A stretch of 64,000 nt of DNA from assembly GCA_016859345.1 (NCBI GenBank), contig CM029121.1, positions 26,532,527 through 26,596,526 of the forward strand. Reading direction: 5' to 3'. The stretch is from Istiophorus platypterus. Taxonomy: Eukaryota; Chordata; Actinopteri; Istiophoriformes; Istiophoridae. Each line of letters begins with the position of its first letter. The first letter of the stretch is position 1. The notes under the pieces are model-generated. The model made no database searches and was not told where the DNA came from. It saw only the letters and a list, made by a program, of their open reading frames with translations. Both the position numbers and the translations under genes were made by a program. Of this stretch, positions 35,655 to 47,756 are shown piece by piece.

Positions 35655-36930
35655 GGTGTGTGTGTGTCGGTGTGTGTGTGTTGATGTGTGTGTGTGTGTC
35701 GGTGTGTGTGTGTCGGTGTGTGTGTGTCGGTGTGTGTGTGTCGGTGTGTGTGTGTCGGTGTGTGTGTGTCGGTGTGTGTGTGTCGGTGTGTGTGTGTCGG
35801 TGTGTGTGTGTCGGTGTGTGTGTGTCGGTGTGTGTGTGTCGGTGTGTGTGTGTCGGTGTGTGTGTGTCGGTGTGTGTGTGTCGGTGTGTGTGTGTCGGTG
35901 TGTGTGTGTCGGTGTGTGTGTGTCGGTGTGTGTGTGTCGGTGTGTGTGTGTCGGTGTGTGTGTGTCGGTGTGTGTGTGTCGGTGTGTGTGTGTCGGTGTG
36001 TGTGTGTCGGTGTGTGTGTGTCGGTGTGTGTGTGTCGGTGTGTGTGTGTCGGTGTGTGTGTGTCGGTGTGTGTGTGTCGGTGTGTGTGTGTCGGTGTGTG
36101 TGTGTCGGTGTGTGTGTGTCGGTGTGTGTGTGTCGGTGTGTGTGTGTCGGTGTGTGTGTGTCGGTGTGTGTGTGTCGGTGTGTGTGTGTCGGTGTGTGTG
36201 TGTCGGTGTGTGTGTGTCGGTGTGTGTGTGTCGGTGTGTGTGTGTCGGTGTGTGTGTGTCGGTGTGTGTGTGTCGGTGTGTGTGTGTCGGTGTGTGTGTG
36301 TCGGTGTGTGTGTGTCGGTGTGTGTGTGTCGGTGTGTGTGTGTCGGTGTGTGTGTGTCGGTGTGTGTGTGTCGGTGTGTGTGTGTCGGTGTGTGTGTGTC
36401 GGTGTGTGTGTGTCGGTGTGTGTGTGTCGGTGTGTGTGTGTCGGTGTGTGTGTGTCGGTGTGTGTGTGTCGGTGTGTGTGTGTCGGTGTGTGTGTGTCGG
36501 TGTGTGTGTGTCGGTGTGTGTGTGTCGGTGTGTGTGTGTCGGTGTGTGTGTGTCGGTGTGTGTGTGTCGGTGTGTGTGTGTCGGTGTGTGTGTGTCGGTG
36601 TGTGTGTGTCGGTGTGTGTGTGTCGGTGTGTGTGTGTCGGTGTGTGTGTGTCGGTGTGTGTGTGTCGGTGTGTGTGTGTCGGTGTGTGTGTGTCGGTGTG
36701 TGTGTGTCGGTGTGTGTGTGTCGGTGTGTGTGTGTCGGTGTGTGTGTGTCGGTGTGTGTGTGTCGGTGTGTGTGTGTCGGTGTGTGTGTGTCGGTGTGTG
36801 TGTGTCGGTGTGTGTGTGTCGGTGTGTGTGTGTCGGTGTGTGTGTGTCGGTGTGTGTGTGTCGGTGTGTGTGTGTCGGTGTGTGTGTGTCGGTGTGTGTG
36901 TGTCTGTGTGTGTGTGTGCATGTGTGTGCA
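34993..36930 (+). repeat. 14-bp GT-type tandem array, about 137 copies
   Basis: Unit TCGGTGTGTGTGTG. Nearly all units are identical; breaks are TCTG units and GCATG at the ends, a pure TG stretch at about 35623-35652 and one TTGATG near 35681. Because 14 is not a multiple of 3 and the unit has no stop codon, all frames stay open, giving 440-680 codon Cys-Val or His-Thr frames that are not genes. Each unit carries one CpG, so the array holds well over 100 regularly spaced CpGs. Confidence 0.97.
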
Positions 36931-38202
36931 TCAAAAAGCTGAGACTGAGGATGTCACACACATATAAAGATATTAAACAGGTAAACTTTACATGTTCTCT
37001 ACCAATGATTATACATGTATAGCCAAACATATTTAGATAGATTTAAACGTATTTGCTAAGTCTGGTCCATTGCACTTTGCTGCATTTTGCGTTAATCACA
37101 ACACTAACGTTTCTATTTCTGCTACTTTAAATATCTGTTTTTGTTGTTGTTTTTTAAACATTCAGTGTTTCCACTCAGGTTGATGGAACAGGCGCATTTT
37201 TTAAATTCTAAACAACCAATTGTAAAATAGCGGATATGAACGTTAATGAAAAAAAAATCCTTAGTTGCAGCCGTGACACTTCCCCCGTCTGGAGCCTGAG
37301 TCCCGGGCATGTTGACGTGTACAAGGCTGATTAGGAGCAGTCGAGTGTGGTCGGAGAGACTCGGCTGGGAAACCGGGGCCCCCCATCCCCGAGCCCCGAT
37401 GTACGTGACATCCGGAGAACGCCGAAACGCAACGGCGGCCGGTTATCCGCTCGCCAGGGGCCGGGGGGTCTCCTCCGGGTGCCCGAAAGCCGACGGGCGG
37501 CGTTCTGCATCGGGAAGCACCGAAAAAGAAAACCTCCCCTCCCGCGTTCCGGTCGGTCGGCCCGAGACAAGTCGGCGACGCCTCTCTGAATTATGAAGCC
37601 TGTCAAAGCGCCGCTGACTTTCACACGTCAGGGCGGCGGAAGGAAAAAAGAAAAGGCCTCCACTCCTCCGTCTGGTCCGAGGGGGGCTGGCTTTTTTTCT
37701 CCCTCTCTGTCGGGAGCTTGTTTTTTTAAAGACGGACGGCAGAGCGAGGTGCAGCTTCCCTGTCACGGAGATTTAAGAGCGAGGCCGTTGGCGTGTCGCC
37801 CCTCGACCTCCCGGCAACACGGACGGACGGAGGAAACGCTGCCGGCGGCGGCGGTGGCGCCGCCTCTTCGGGGCATCGGAGAAACCAGACTCCTCTGAGC
37901 GTCCTGTCTACCTTCCTTGTCTCGGTTTTTTTCAGTTTTCCCTGAAAAAAAGAGAATAAGTCATGTTCTCTCTTAATCTCTAGCTACTGCGTTGGAGGGT
38001 TTGCGGCACTGAACTGGTGCAGATTTAATGGGGTTTTGGACACGATAATATCCACGCTAGCCAAGGCGCCAATTAGAGGTTGTCATATACGTAATGGGCT
38101 TTCGGTAAATTCTGAAATCTTGACAAAAAGCATCAGAGAAAACTCTTTATTAACAGAGCCTCTATGCATGAACCCATGAATTAATCCTCTAAACCCTCTG
38201 AA

Positions 38203-38580
38203 GGCCAGTTTATGCTTCCGCGTCGACGCCTACGCCGTAGCCTGATCGGCACCTCCCGAAAAAGGTAACCACGTGCCGTGGCAACACGAGGGTCGCCATC
38301 GGTCGGCTTGGTACCATCGCATTCGCAACCGTACCATCTCCTGTGACGCCTTCTCTTCGTTTTTTCGCATCGCAGTTGATCCGGGGAAAAACTAAAAGCG
38401 CCGTTCGGTACCCGCCGGCTCCGACTCCATCGCGATCCGCTCGGTCCCAGATGCCACCGTTTTCGGAGCACCCCGACAGCCTAGCGGGAAAATGGCAGCG
38501 AAGGAACCCAACCCAACCCAACTAGCGGTTCGGCGGCGTAACTGCAGAGCGACGCCAACGTAGACGTATAGAAGCTAACG
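38203..38580. repeat. Non-autonomous DNA-transposon-like element, copy 1
   Basis: The left end GTTTATGCTTCCGCGTCGAC and the right end (minus strand GTTAGCTTCTATACGTCTAC) are imperfect terminal inverted repeats. The interior shares several blocks with 60181-60590: GTCGGCTTGGTA, AAAAACTAAAA, GGCTCCGACT and GATCCGCTCGGT. No transposase frame, so MITE-like. The ends suggest a PIF/Harbinger- or hAT-type relic, but I cannot choose between them. Confidence 0.6.
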
Positions 38581-40959
38581 ACGGCTCGAACTGTGCGTAG
38601 GCTCGACACAGGAGCACAAACCCGCCGTTACTTTGTAAAAATGAATAATTAACCTTGATGACTGATGATATCGGGAATGTTTCGGGCCTGACAGCGTGAT
38701 AATGTGAACGGATGGTGACTTCATCGTCCTCTCAAACGCCTGGACCTCGACCCCAACCCCCGAGTCCGGCGGATCAGGACGCTCGAGCGCCGGAGCTCGT
38801 TGCTCCGCCGTCCCCCGCCATCCCCGCCACTGTGGCATCGCGTCCTCCGGCTCGGCGGCTGAATTCCCGGACCAAAAAAAAAAAAAAATCTGAATTTTTT
38901 TTTAAGGCGCTTCACACAAACAAGGTCATCCACTAACGAAGGACAGCGGGATCTGATTGCCTCGCTGTGAGGCGAATTAAATCACGGAGACGCAGCGCTG
39001 AGTGGGCGGATTCGACACGAAGCTCTGCCGTGTTTACATGAGCGAAGGCGCCGGCGTTCATTAGGACTCGGATACAGGATCAGAGAACAAATGACGTTTA
39101 ATTAGCCCTGAGGAGGTTTACAGGCTTACAGCGATGTACAGAGAGAGGAGAGGATTTAATTGGTGATATATAATGAGTCTGGATGAGGATTTGAAACTGC
39201 TCCATGCAGCCTGATGTCTCCACAGACTGAAGACTGGAGGAGCTTTTTTTTTTTTTTTTTTGAAGGATGTGGCTTTTATATATGGATCCACTTTTTTATT
39301 TTTTCTTCTTTTTTTTATCACTGGGCTTCAGTGTAAGAACATTCCCTCGCTCTCATCCTACACCTCCCTCAAGGCCTCTTTTCATGGTGCGGGTTCTGGT
39401 CCGTCCCGGATGAAAGCCGGCGGTCGCGAGCGAGACACGCTGAGGTTCACTGAAGACCAAGACAGGCTGCGTCAAAAGAGACGAGGAAAAAAAGTGTCTG
39501 TGATGTGAACACGAAAAAAAATTCCATACAAAGGAAGCTGCTCTGACCAACCGCTAATGTGTTTGACTAAAAACATTGTCTGCAGGGCTGGACATGAAAT
39601 TCTCACTGACGTATTCGCTTTCCACCAAAATATCCGACCACGCGGCACAACATCTGCTCGTAGAGTCTACGGAGCTTCTAGCGGTTCTGTTTGGACACCG
39701 GCAGCCCTCGGTGAAAGGTTCTGGGAAAGATCCTGGTCCGGTTTTCACACAGAAAGAGTTTGCAGTGAGTCCAGACCCAACGCGATTATCAACGTTCCAC
39801 CGAAACCAGCTCCAGCCTTCATCTTCCTCCCTTCAACTCCAGCGCAGCACATAAATGTAGCTCGTCATCCATTCGCTTATACTCTGATGTTAGATTATAA
39901 CATAATCCGGCCTGAGAGTACGTTTGTCAGCACAATGTAATTTACATGATAAAGAATCTAGTAAAATACACACTGATTTGAGGCTACGTGACTTTGGAAA
40001 ATGGATCAATGGAAAACTTCTGTCGCTCCATAGTCGCTGCACCTTTTTTGGTGTTAGCATGTTACCATTAGCACTGATCATTTATACTCTTAGCATTGTT
40101 GTTTAATATATAAGATAATCTCACCCTCTATAAGCTCATGCTGCTGTTATCCTCATTTCTCAAATACTTTCTCTCCTCTTGTTTTTAAATGTGCTGCAGT
40201 GTGAGAGACTAGTCGTTCAATTATAATAATCTTTATTGAAATATGGTAATAACTTTTATTTATGGAGCAGTTTTAAAAACCCCAGGCTAGAAAGTGCGTT
40301 CACACAAGGCAGCAAATTAAAATCAACAATAATTAAGTCAAATTGAGAAAAAATTATAGGTAATTGCTTATTGACGTGTTACAGCAATGGGATTCATTTC
40401 ATTAGTAATGAGTCGGGTAAGGGATCAAAATTTGAAATTCAGTAGTTACATTACAGTTACTAATCCCTGACCTTTGACCTTCCGGGGGTCGGCCTGTCCG
40501 CTGTCTTGCTGGGAGTTTGACGGGGGGTCGAGACCAGTTTGGCCAGTTGGGTTCAGACTGGCCCCAGATGTGGTTGAGGTGTGTGTGTGTGTGTGGTGGG
40601 GTGGGGGGGGGGCTCTGGCGACTTCTGCAGATCTAAGGTCGACCAGCGGTCGGTAAATCTCTGCGAACTACAAAAATGGCAGCTTCTTCTGTGTCTTTTT
40701 CCTTTTATTCTGTTTCTACATGTTTTAAACATAAAACGTGGCCTCGGAGGCTCTGGAGTTTTTTCATTAACGACTTTGTCTGTGGGGTAATCAGCGATGA
40801 ACTTAGTTTTTACCGCTCTGAATAATTTATCACAGTTTAAAAACAATGTTTCTAACACACAGCGACTAAACCCGTATAATAATCACAAAAAAACAATTCC
40901 AGTGACACGCAGGTCGGTTTCCCCGGAGCACCAACAGATAACCTCTTAAACCTGCCTCT

Positions 40960-41037
40960 GTGAGCCGGGGGCCCCGGAGGCGCTCGGGGCCCCGGAGGCG
41001 CTCGGGGCCCCGGAGGCGCTCGGGGCCCCCGGCTCAC
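40960..41037. repeat. GC-rich inverted repeat enclosing a three-copy tandem
   Basis: GTGAGCCGGGGGCC at 40960-40973 is the exact reverse complement of GGCCCCCGGCTCAC at 41024-41037. Between them the 18-bp unit CCCCGGAGGCGCTCGGGG occurs three times, itself partly self-complementary. Confidence 0.93.
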
Positions 41038-41460
41038 CTGCCCCGCAAGTCTCACTCTAGATGCCACCGGGGGAAAAATGGCAGGCTGGAGAAGCCGAAG
41101 CCACCTCACCTGAAAGCCCACCTGCGCCGAGGTGGACCTTAATTTCCCAGGAGGATTTTAAACAACAGTGTAGACTCAGCGAATATCACGAATGGGCTCA
41201 TGCCTGTTTTGAATATTTCAAGAAGCCGCCAGCTTTGAAATATTAATGAGACGATCTCTGGCTTGGTTGGTTGTTTTTGGGTTTTTTGGTTTTTTTTTGT
41301 TTTGTTTTTTTTGCCTAGGAAGTGAAATAAATAGAAACCGAACTCATTGTTTCTCATCAGCAGCCACGATTCATCATAAAGCAATTATGTCAGAAACAAG
41401 GACAGTTTCCATTTTATTCCCAGCTGCGGTGTTTATCATAGGAAAAGCAGATAACATGCG

Positions 41461-41506
41461 CGCGCGCACACACACACACACACACAAACAAACACACACA
41501 CACAAA
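41461..41506. repeat. CG/CA microsatellite
   Basis: A short CGCG start, then CA units with AAACAAAC interruptions. Confidence 0.93.
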
Positions 41507-42582
41507 TCTGATAACGGAGGCTGTTTGCTGTTGTAGAGCAGTAATGTGATTTAAAGTGATGTGTAACTAACAACATGGTGAAGCTCATTTCTGTTATCTG
41601 ATTGCTTCCGCCACAGATTTTATTTCTTTTTAATATTTTCTCCCCTTTAGGGGATTTTCTAAAACACGGTTTTCCTCTCCTCAGAGCTGCTGATCATATC
41701 TGGCCCCCGTTTCATTCCCCTCCCGTTAATTTGTTAAAAGTTTTCCGAAATGAAAAGTTTGGAAATTAGCTGATTTTCTGTGTTAACGACCTGCAGACAG
41801 CGAGGTTCTTTTATTAAAGCCTGCTGCCGATTTAATTCCAGTTCATTTTTCGTGTGCACTTTGATTTAAAAAAAAAAAAGAAGAAATTTTTATTATTGTC
41901 ACTGGTCGTGTTCCCGTCATCATAAGAAAAAAACCCCCATCACCAGGGAAAGTGGGGGCTCGGTATTCAGATGCTGCAGAGAACCGTGCTGGAGACGGAG
42001 AACCAGATCGCAAGGGTTCAAAAGCACTCGTACGCTCGGCCGCTCAAATTTCAGGGGGCAACCGCGGGTCGTCTCCGTGTCGGTTCCTGCACAAAAAATT
42101 AAAAAATGAAAGTTGTCTGTCAATAGGAGGAGTGAAGAGGTGAAGAAGATCATAATAAAAAAAAAGAAAAAGAAAAACTGGAGCTGGTTTGCCAAAATCA
42201 GCAGCTGGATGCTTTTTAGAAAAATGGGAAACGGCCTTGTCTTGTTGATGAACAGAAATCATTCTATTTCATTTCTTATTTTAATTTTTTTGCACGGCGA
42301 AGAAAAAACCCCTCCGTGACCTCACGGCGAGTCAGGAACGTTTTTTTTTTCCAGGACGTAGGCGGCCTTGTTTCCATGCCAACGGTCGGGAGACAACTTC
42401 GAGACCAGAAACCCCCTCAGAGGATTCGCCACAAGACGCCCCCCCCCCACCCCGGTTAAACCTCAGGAACAGAAAAGGTCAGGCTGCAGTTCACAAATAC
42501 ACACAAAGAGAAAACGGTGGAGTTTTTTGATTAAAGTTCTGTGGACTGAGCCTCTGGAGGAGCCACCTCCTTGATGCCCAAA

Positions 42583-43293
42583 ACTGGAGGAAGTGGCGCT
42601 ACTGGAGGAGGAGGTGACACTACTGGAGGAGGAGGTGACACTACTGGAGGAGGAGGTGGCGCTACTGGAGGGGGAGGTAGAACTGCTGGGGGAGGCGGTC
42701 GCACTACTGGAGGAGGTGATGATACTGGAGGAGGAAGTGGCGCTACTGGAGGAGGTGGCGCTACTGGAGGAGGAGGTGGCGCTACTGGAGGAGGAGGTGG
42801 CACTACTGGAGGAGGTGCCGCTACTGGAGGAGGAGGTGGTGCCACTGAAGGAGGTGGCTACTGGAGGAGGTGCCACTGGAGGTGGTGGAGGTGGAGGAGG
42901 AGGTGGCGCTACTGGAGGAGGAGGTGGCGCTACTGGAGGAGGTGGCACTACTGGAGGAGGAGGTGGCACTACTGAAGGAGGTGGCGCTACTGGAGGAGGA
43001 GGTGGCGCTACTGGAGGAGGTGGCGCTACTGGAGGAGGAGATGGTGCCACTGAAGGATGTGGCACTACTGGAGGAGGTGACACTACTGGAGGAGGAGGTG
43101 GCGCTAATGGAGGAGGTGGCACTACTGGCCTCGGGCGGCGACGGGTGGCGGCGACGGGCAGCGCCTTGTAATCGGGATCGGTCGGACACGTCAGAACTCA
43201 CCGGACAACGCGTCGCCGTCCATCACCAAACGCTCAGCCAAAGCAGCTTTAGATGGTGAGGAGGTGGAGGAGGTGGAGGAGGTGGAGGAGGTG
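42583..43293 (+). repeat. 21/18-bp GGAGGAGGTGG minisatellite
   Basis: Units of CGCTACTGGAGG followed by AGGAGGTGG (21 bp) alternate with an 18-bp form lacking one GAG; variants carry CAC, GAC or GAA. It runs to about 43129 and resumes as GGTGGAGGA at 43255-43293. Since both unit lengths are multiples of three, several frames stay open on both strands for 100-220 codons (Leu-Glu-Val heptads, Gly-Thr, Pro-Val, Ser-Thr). I see no exon signals, so treat it as non-coding. Confidence 0.93.
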
Positions 43294-43653
43294 AGCTGAT
43301 CTCGGCCCCCCCGACCAACGTGAGCCAAAGGAGGCTGCAGGGAAAAGTCTGTCTTCAGCCACTGACTGCAATCGATTTTATAAAAAAGTATTCATGTGTC
43401 CAATCACTTTGGGCACCGTACGTTTAGAGGCCTTTGTTTCCCATGAAGTTCTTCTCATGCTCATGTAAATCGATTCGAACTGAGGCTGAAACTTCGCACT
43501 TTTAATGCGGTTTCCCTCATTTTATTTAAGATCAAACCTGCTGAAGCTCAGAGCCTGAAGAACAAAAAAACTCTGTAAACTGTCCAAACACTTAAAGTCT
43601 GGCCTTTAAAACTGTGTTTACCTACACAAATCTGCAGTGGAAAATTACAACCA

Positions 43654-43693
<40 letters not shown>

Positions 43694-44757
43694 AATTCGG
43701 TGCAGCATCTGTGCTCCAGCTCATCCCGGAGGTGTCGGATGGATCGAGGCTCTGGGCGGAAAAAAAAAAACAACTCGCTTCTCACGGAGCCGGATTCGTG
43801 GTCGTCTTGCTCAAGTCGTTGCCATAGTGACGGAGGCATGCGACTGTTTAAAATAACACTGCATGTGGTTGCGCTAAGATTTAGAGCCAAGGGGTCTAGA
43901 GCAAACCAGCAGGGAACGGACCCAGGACTCACTCTGGTGCTGCATTCTCAGCGACTCCCTGGTCGCCCCCCCCCCTCGTTTTCGCCCTCGGCGAACACCT
44001 GGCGGCAAATTAAAGAAACGGCCTCCGTCACCGGGGGAAGGGGAAAGCAATGCGTGACAGGTGCCGCGTCCTCGCCCCCTTTGCTCTAATTGATCCCGTC
44101 GGGCGTCGGGGCTCTGGCGAGGGCCGAAATTGGAGAGAGAGCGTCGGCTTCGGACGTGCGGCCGCAGCCGTTACCGTGTCCGAGGCGACAGAGGGATTAA
44201 AAGAAAACGTCGGGAGACGACCCGGAGACGACCCGGAGACGACCCGGCTCCGGTCCTGGCGCCGGTCGTCTCCCGAGCTCCGGTCCGTTGGGTCGATCCT
44301 GCCGGAGCTGAGCTCGGCCGACGACAACCGGTGGCTTTTTTAAGCGTCTGATCTGTGAAGTGATATTAAAAAAATGGAGATAATTTCAAAACAGGGATGA
44401 ACTAAAATAAAAATCCATTCGTGCAAAGCTCGTAGAGATTTACTGGAGGAGAATGGAAACTTTAATTGGTACCAGCGGGGCTTCGACAAAGTCCTGGGTA
44501 AAGGCTCTGATTACATTTTGTAAATGAGAGATTTGAGTTTTAGATCTTTAATACATCTGCAGGAAAAAAAAATCCTAAAAAACGTGTTTTCACAAAAATG
44601 CAAGTTTAATCCATTTAGATTAAATTTACAACACAATGAAGTGTGTAAAAAGCGAAGGGGCCTGGATACTTAATGAAATATTCAGGCCTCTTTCGCATTT
44701 TTCACTACTACACATACAGCAGTTTAATGAGTAAAAACGGGGATGGGGGGGGCACGT

Positions 44758-44790
44758 GGCCCGGGGGCCCGGGGGCCCGGGGGCCCGCTG
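44758..44790. repeat. CCCGGGGG tandem, palindromic
   Basis: Three CCCGGGGG units flanked by GGCCCG make a very GC-rich, self-complementary stretch. Confidence 0.9.
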
Positions 44791-46744
44791 GCCTCAGGCT
44801 GGTCACAGGGGTTTTACCTCGTAACGGAGCCCTCGAAGCCAGAGTAGCCACGTAGCCTAGCTTAGCCTAGCCTAGCTTAGCATAAAGACTGGAAACAGCT
44901 AGACTAGCCACCGTTATATGAGCTCGTATAAGACGACGACCTTCTCGTCAAACTCCGACAGATAAATCACCACAACAACCTATTCAACCTATCACTTGAA
45001 TCAGAACCAGAACCAGTGAAAATGATTTATATTTTGTTACGGTCGCAAAACGCAGTTAAGCAAGTCTGAATTTGATCAGTGAAAGAGCAGAACCTCCTAT
45101 AAAAGGGTTACAATAGGAAATTCACAGTGAGGGAGAGAAAAATGTGGAAGTGCAAATGTGCAGAAAGTAAATGCAGGTATGATCTCTGGGCCTCATAAAG
45201 ACCAAAATTAAATGAACTGAGCATATTTTTAAAAAGTAACAATTTTTTCCCTTTTAATAGTTTTGAAGTTGATATTTCATCGTTTCCACCCAGTGCGACT
45301 GTCTCCGGTTTGACTTTGAAAGCAGCTGAACGGCGCCAGTCGTGGCGGCGGCGGCGGCGGCGGCGGAGGAAGAAGCGCTGGCTAGACAAGTTAAAACCGC
45401 CGAACGCTGCTCATCTCTTCCAGGAAGGAAAAAAAACCCTGTGTGCGTTTCTGTCCCCGTCTTCGGTTACGCGATCGTTACAGCTTCGCCAGTAATTTGC
45501 GGCTCGCTCCGTCGTCTCCACTGGGATTTTTCAAAATCCATTTCTTTGTATTTTTACGACGTAGCTTGTCCTTGGAAAAAAAAAAAAGACTGTATGTTTC
45601 TGTAGGTTTGTGCCGACGCCTCCCCTGTGAGTTGAAACCTGCGGAGGTGCGTTTCATCTCCGGGTTCGAAACCGGGAGGAAGCGACGGGAGCTGGATCAG
45701 GCAGGGACCGACCACGCCGCCGCTTTGAAACGTGAGCGCGGCAGGACGCGGATTTCCAGACCGAACCGAGGAGATTAACGCCGCCCGTTCTCGCTTCTGG
45801 TTCCTGCCCCTGCAGAAACTCGCAGCGGTCGGTCGGTCTGGAAAAAAGAGAAGAAAAAATCTCCCCCGTGATCGTTCGGATTTAATTTAAAGGAGAGAGG
45901 CAAAGGAGCGATGGCGTCGCCTGGCATTTTTGTTTTTTTCCCGCTCGCTGCCTTTCAAGCCGAGGGTGTCCTGAGGCGGTCAGCCGTCGGGCTGGGTTGA
46001 TGAAAGCCGGGCTCCGCCGTCGGCGAAACGTCCGAGTTCATTAAGCCGTTGGTGCAAAAAAGGTTGGAAGAAAGTGGTCACGTTTCAACGTTCACGTCAA
46101 TCTCCCAGTTTGAACTGTCCTTGATGTCAGAGCGGCGACCGGAGCCGATCCACTTCAGTACCGTGGACGAGGGTCCGTCGGTGTTTGGACGGAGCAGCTG
46201 GTGACGGTGATTAAGATTAAAAGCCCCCCCAGGTGCACCGGTTACATCACTCTGCTCAGGTACATACTCACTGTCCTGCCGCTCGGCTCATTTTCCACGT
46301 CGGCTGTCGACACGAATCGGATCGACCCCCACAGCTCGATCTGACCCCCTCGCTGACGGAAGATGATCAAAGACCTTCCGGCTTTTGGCGTCTATGAATC
46401 AGGCGGTTGTGAAAGTCGAAAGTTAAACCTCGTTAAAATCCAGTAAGGGTTTCGGAAGGATTTGGATTTAATACCCGGCTCAGATGTGATAAAGTTCCGC
46501 CTGTTGGCTCTTTTTGTTTGACCGGCCGTGACATTTTGCTACTGAGATTCAGGATCTCAAGAGGAGTAATCCTGCTGAGTCCGGACTTTTAATGATGCTC
46601 CACCAGCAGGTGTAGAAGTTTGCACTTAACGACGAAATATCTCAACATCTTAACAATGGATTTGTGTCAAACATCCTGCAGAACATCAACTGTTCATTCA
46701 CTGATTTGGCCGATACGACTTTTCCTCTATCGACATTATCGTAA

Positions 46745-46835
46745 GTAGAAATTGTCGCTATGCTAACATGCTGACAGACTCGAGCATCGTCATTTAGCAC
46801 GTGTTAGCACGTTGATGTTAGCATGCTAGCATCAG
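46745..46835. repeat. TTAGCATGCTAG-type repeat relic
   Basis: GCTATGCTAACATGCTGACA, then ATTTAGCACGTGTTAGCACG and TTAGCATGCTAGCATCAGC. It resembles the left part of the element at 23595-23895. Confidence 0.5.
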
Positions 46836-47712
46836 CATTTCAGAATCTCTTGACTCTTCATGGAGCAGATTCATCAAAATGTAAACAAGTATAGATTTGA
46901 AAAAATAAAGCTAACAAACAATATAAACGTAAAAACACAGTTTACCTTGTGTACAACACACGAACACACAAATAAAACAATGGGAGGCCTATTGGCAAAA
47001 GAATTTTAGGGCCATTTTTTAAATGACATCTGTGAAGAGTTTTAGCCTATTTTGCTGTGTGCTGAAAAAAAAGTAAAATTCATCCAATGTCAATAAGCAT
47101 GTGATGATAAAGGGAAACAAAGGAAGCGACGGCCTCAGTTATTTGTGCCCTTTTTTTCTCGTGGGCTCGATATCTCGTTTCCCGTCACGTTTTTTTTGCC
47201 GCCCGCCGACCATCGCCGACAGGAAGAGCGGGTGTTTCTCATTCAGGCAGAATGCGTAGGATATTTCTTACGCTTTTTTCCACATCACCTGAAGCAACAA
47301 CCTACTTAGGACTTGATTTGTCCTCCAAAACAAGACCGACACCGAATCTGGACCGGTTTTTATGGGGTTTTTTGGGGGTTTTTTATGCGGCGTGATTATT
47401 TTACTGCCGGGAGGACGACCCGAGCGCCGTGCGTCCCGGCAGCAGCTGTGGGCGCCACCTCCCGGGCGCGGCGAACGGCACGAACGCGCCCTTCACCCCC
47501 GCGTTTAATCAGCTGCGAGCGGCGCGTTTAGGGGCCGTCTAGGGACGGACCAACTGTTGACGCCGCCTCACGGTGATGTATGGCTCCCGCTGTAATCCAG
47601 CTCGTCCTTGTCTGACTCCTCCGGCTCTCTCTTTTTTTTTTTGGATTCCAGCTGCAGTCAAACAGGATGGACATGAATAATTCAGAAGGTGAGCGGCTCA
47701 GAGGTGCGGCTG

Positions 47713-47756
47713 TTTCTTCTTCTTCTTCTTCTTCTTCTTCTTCCTCCTCTTCTTCA
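47713..47756. repeat. TTC trinucleotide microsatellite
   Basis: About ten TTC units followed by TCC and TTC variants. Confidence 0.95.

Noticed and set aside
33415..37030. Open frames of 350-681 codons rich in Cys-Val or His-Thr-Asp on both strands
   Set aside because: They are translations of the CA array and the 14-bp GT array. All frames stay open because the units contain no stop codons. There are no domains and no exon signals.
42463..43259. Pro-Val-Ala, Ser-Thr and Leu-Glu frames of 100-219 codons
   Set aside because: Minisatellite with units of 18 and 21 bp, open in several frames on both strands. No start, splice or domain evidence; kept only as a curiosity under findings.
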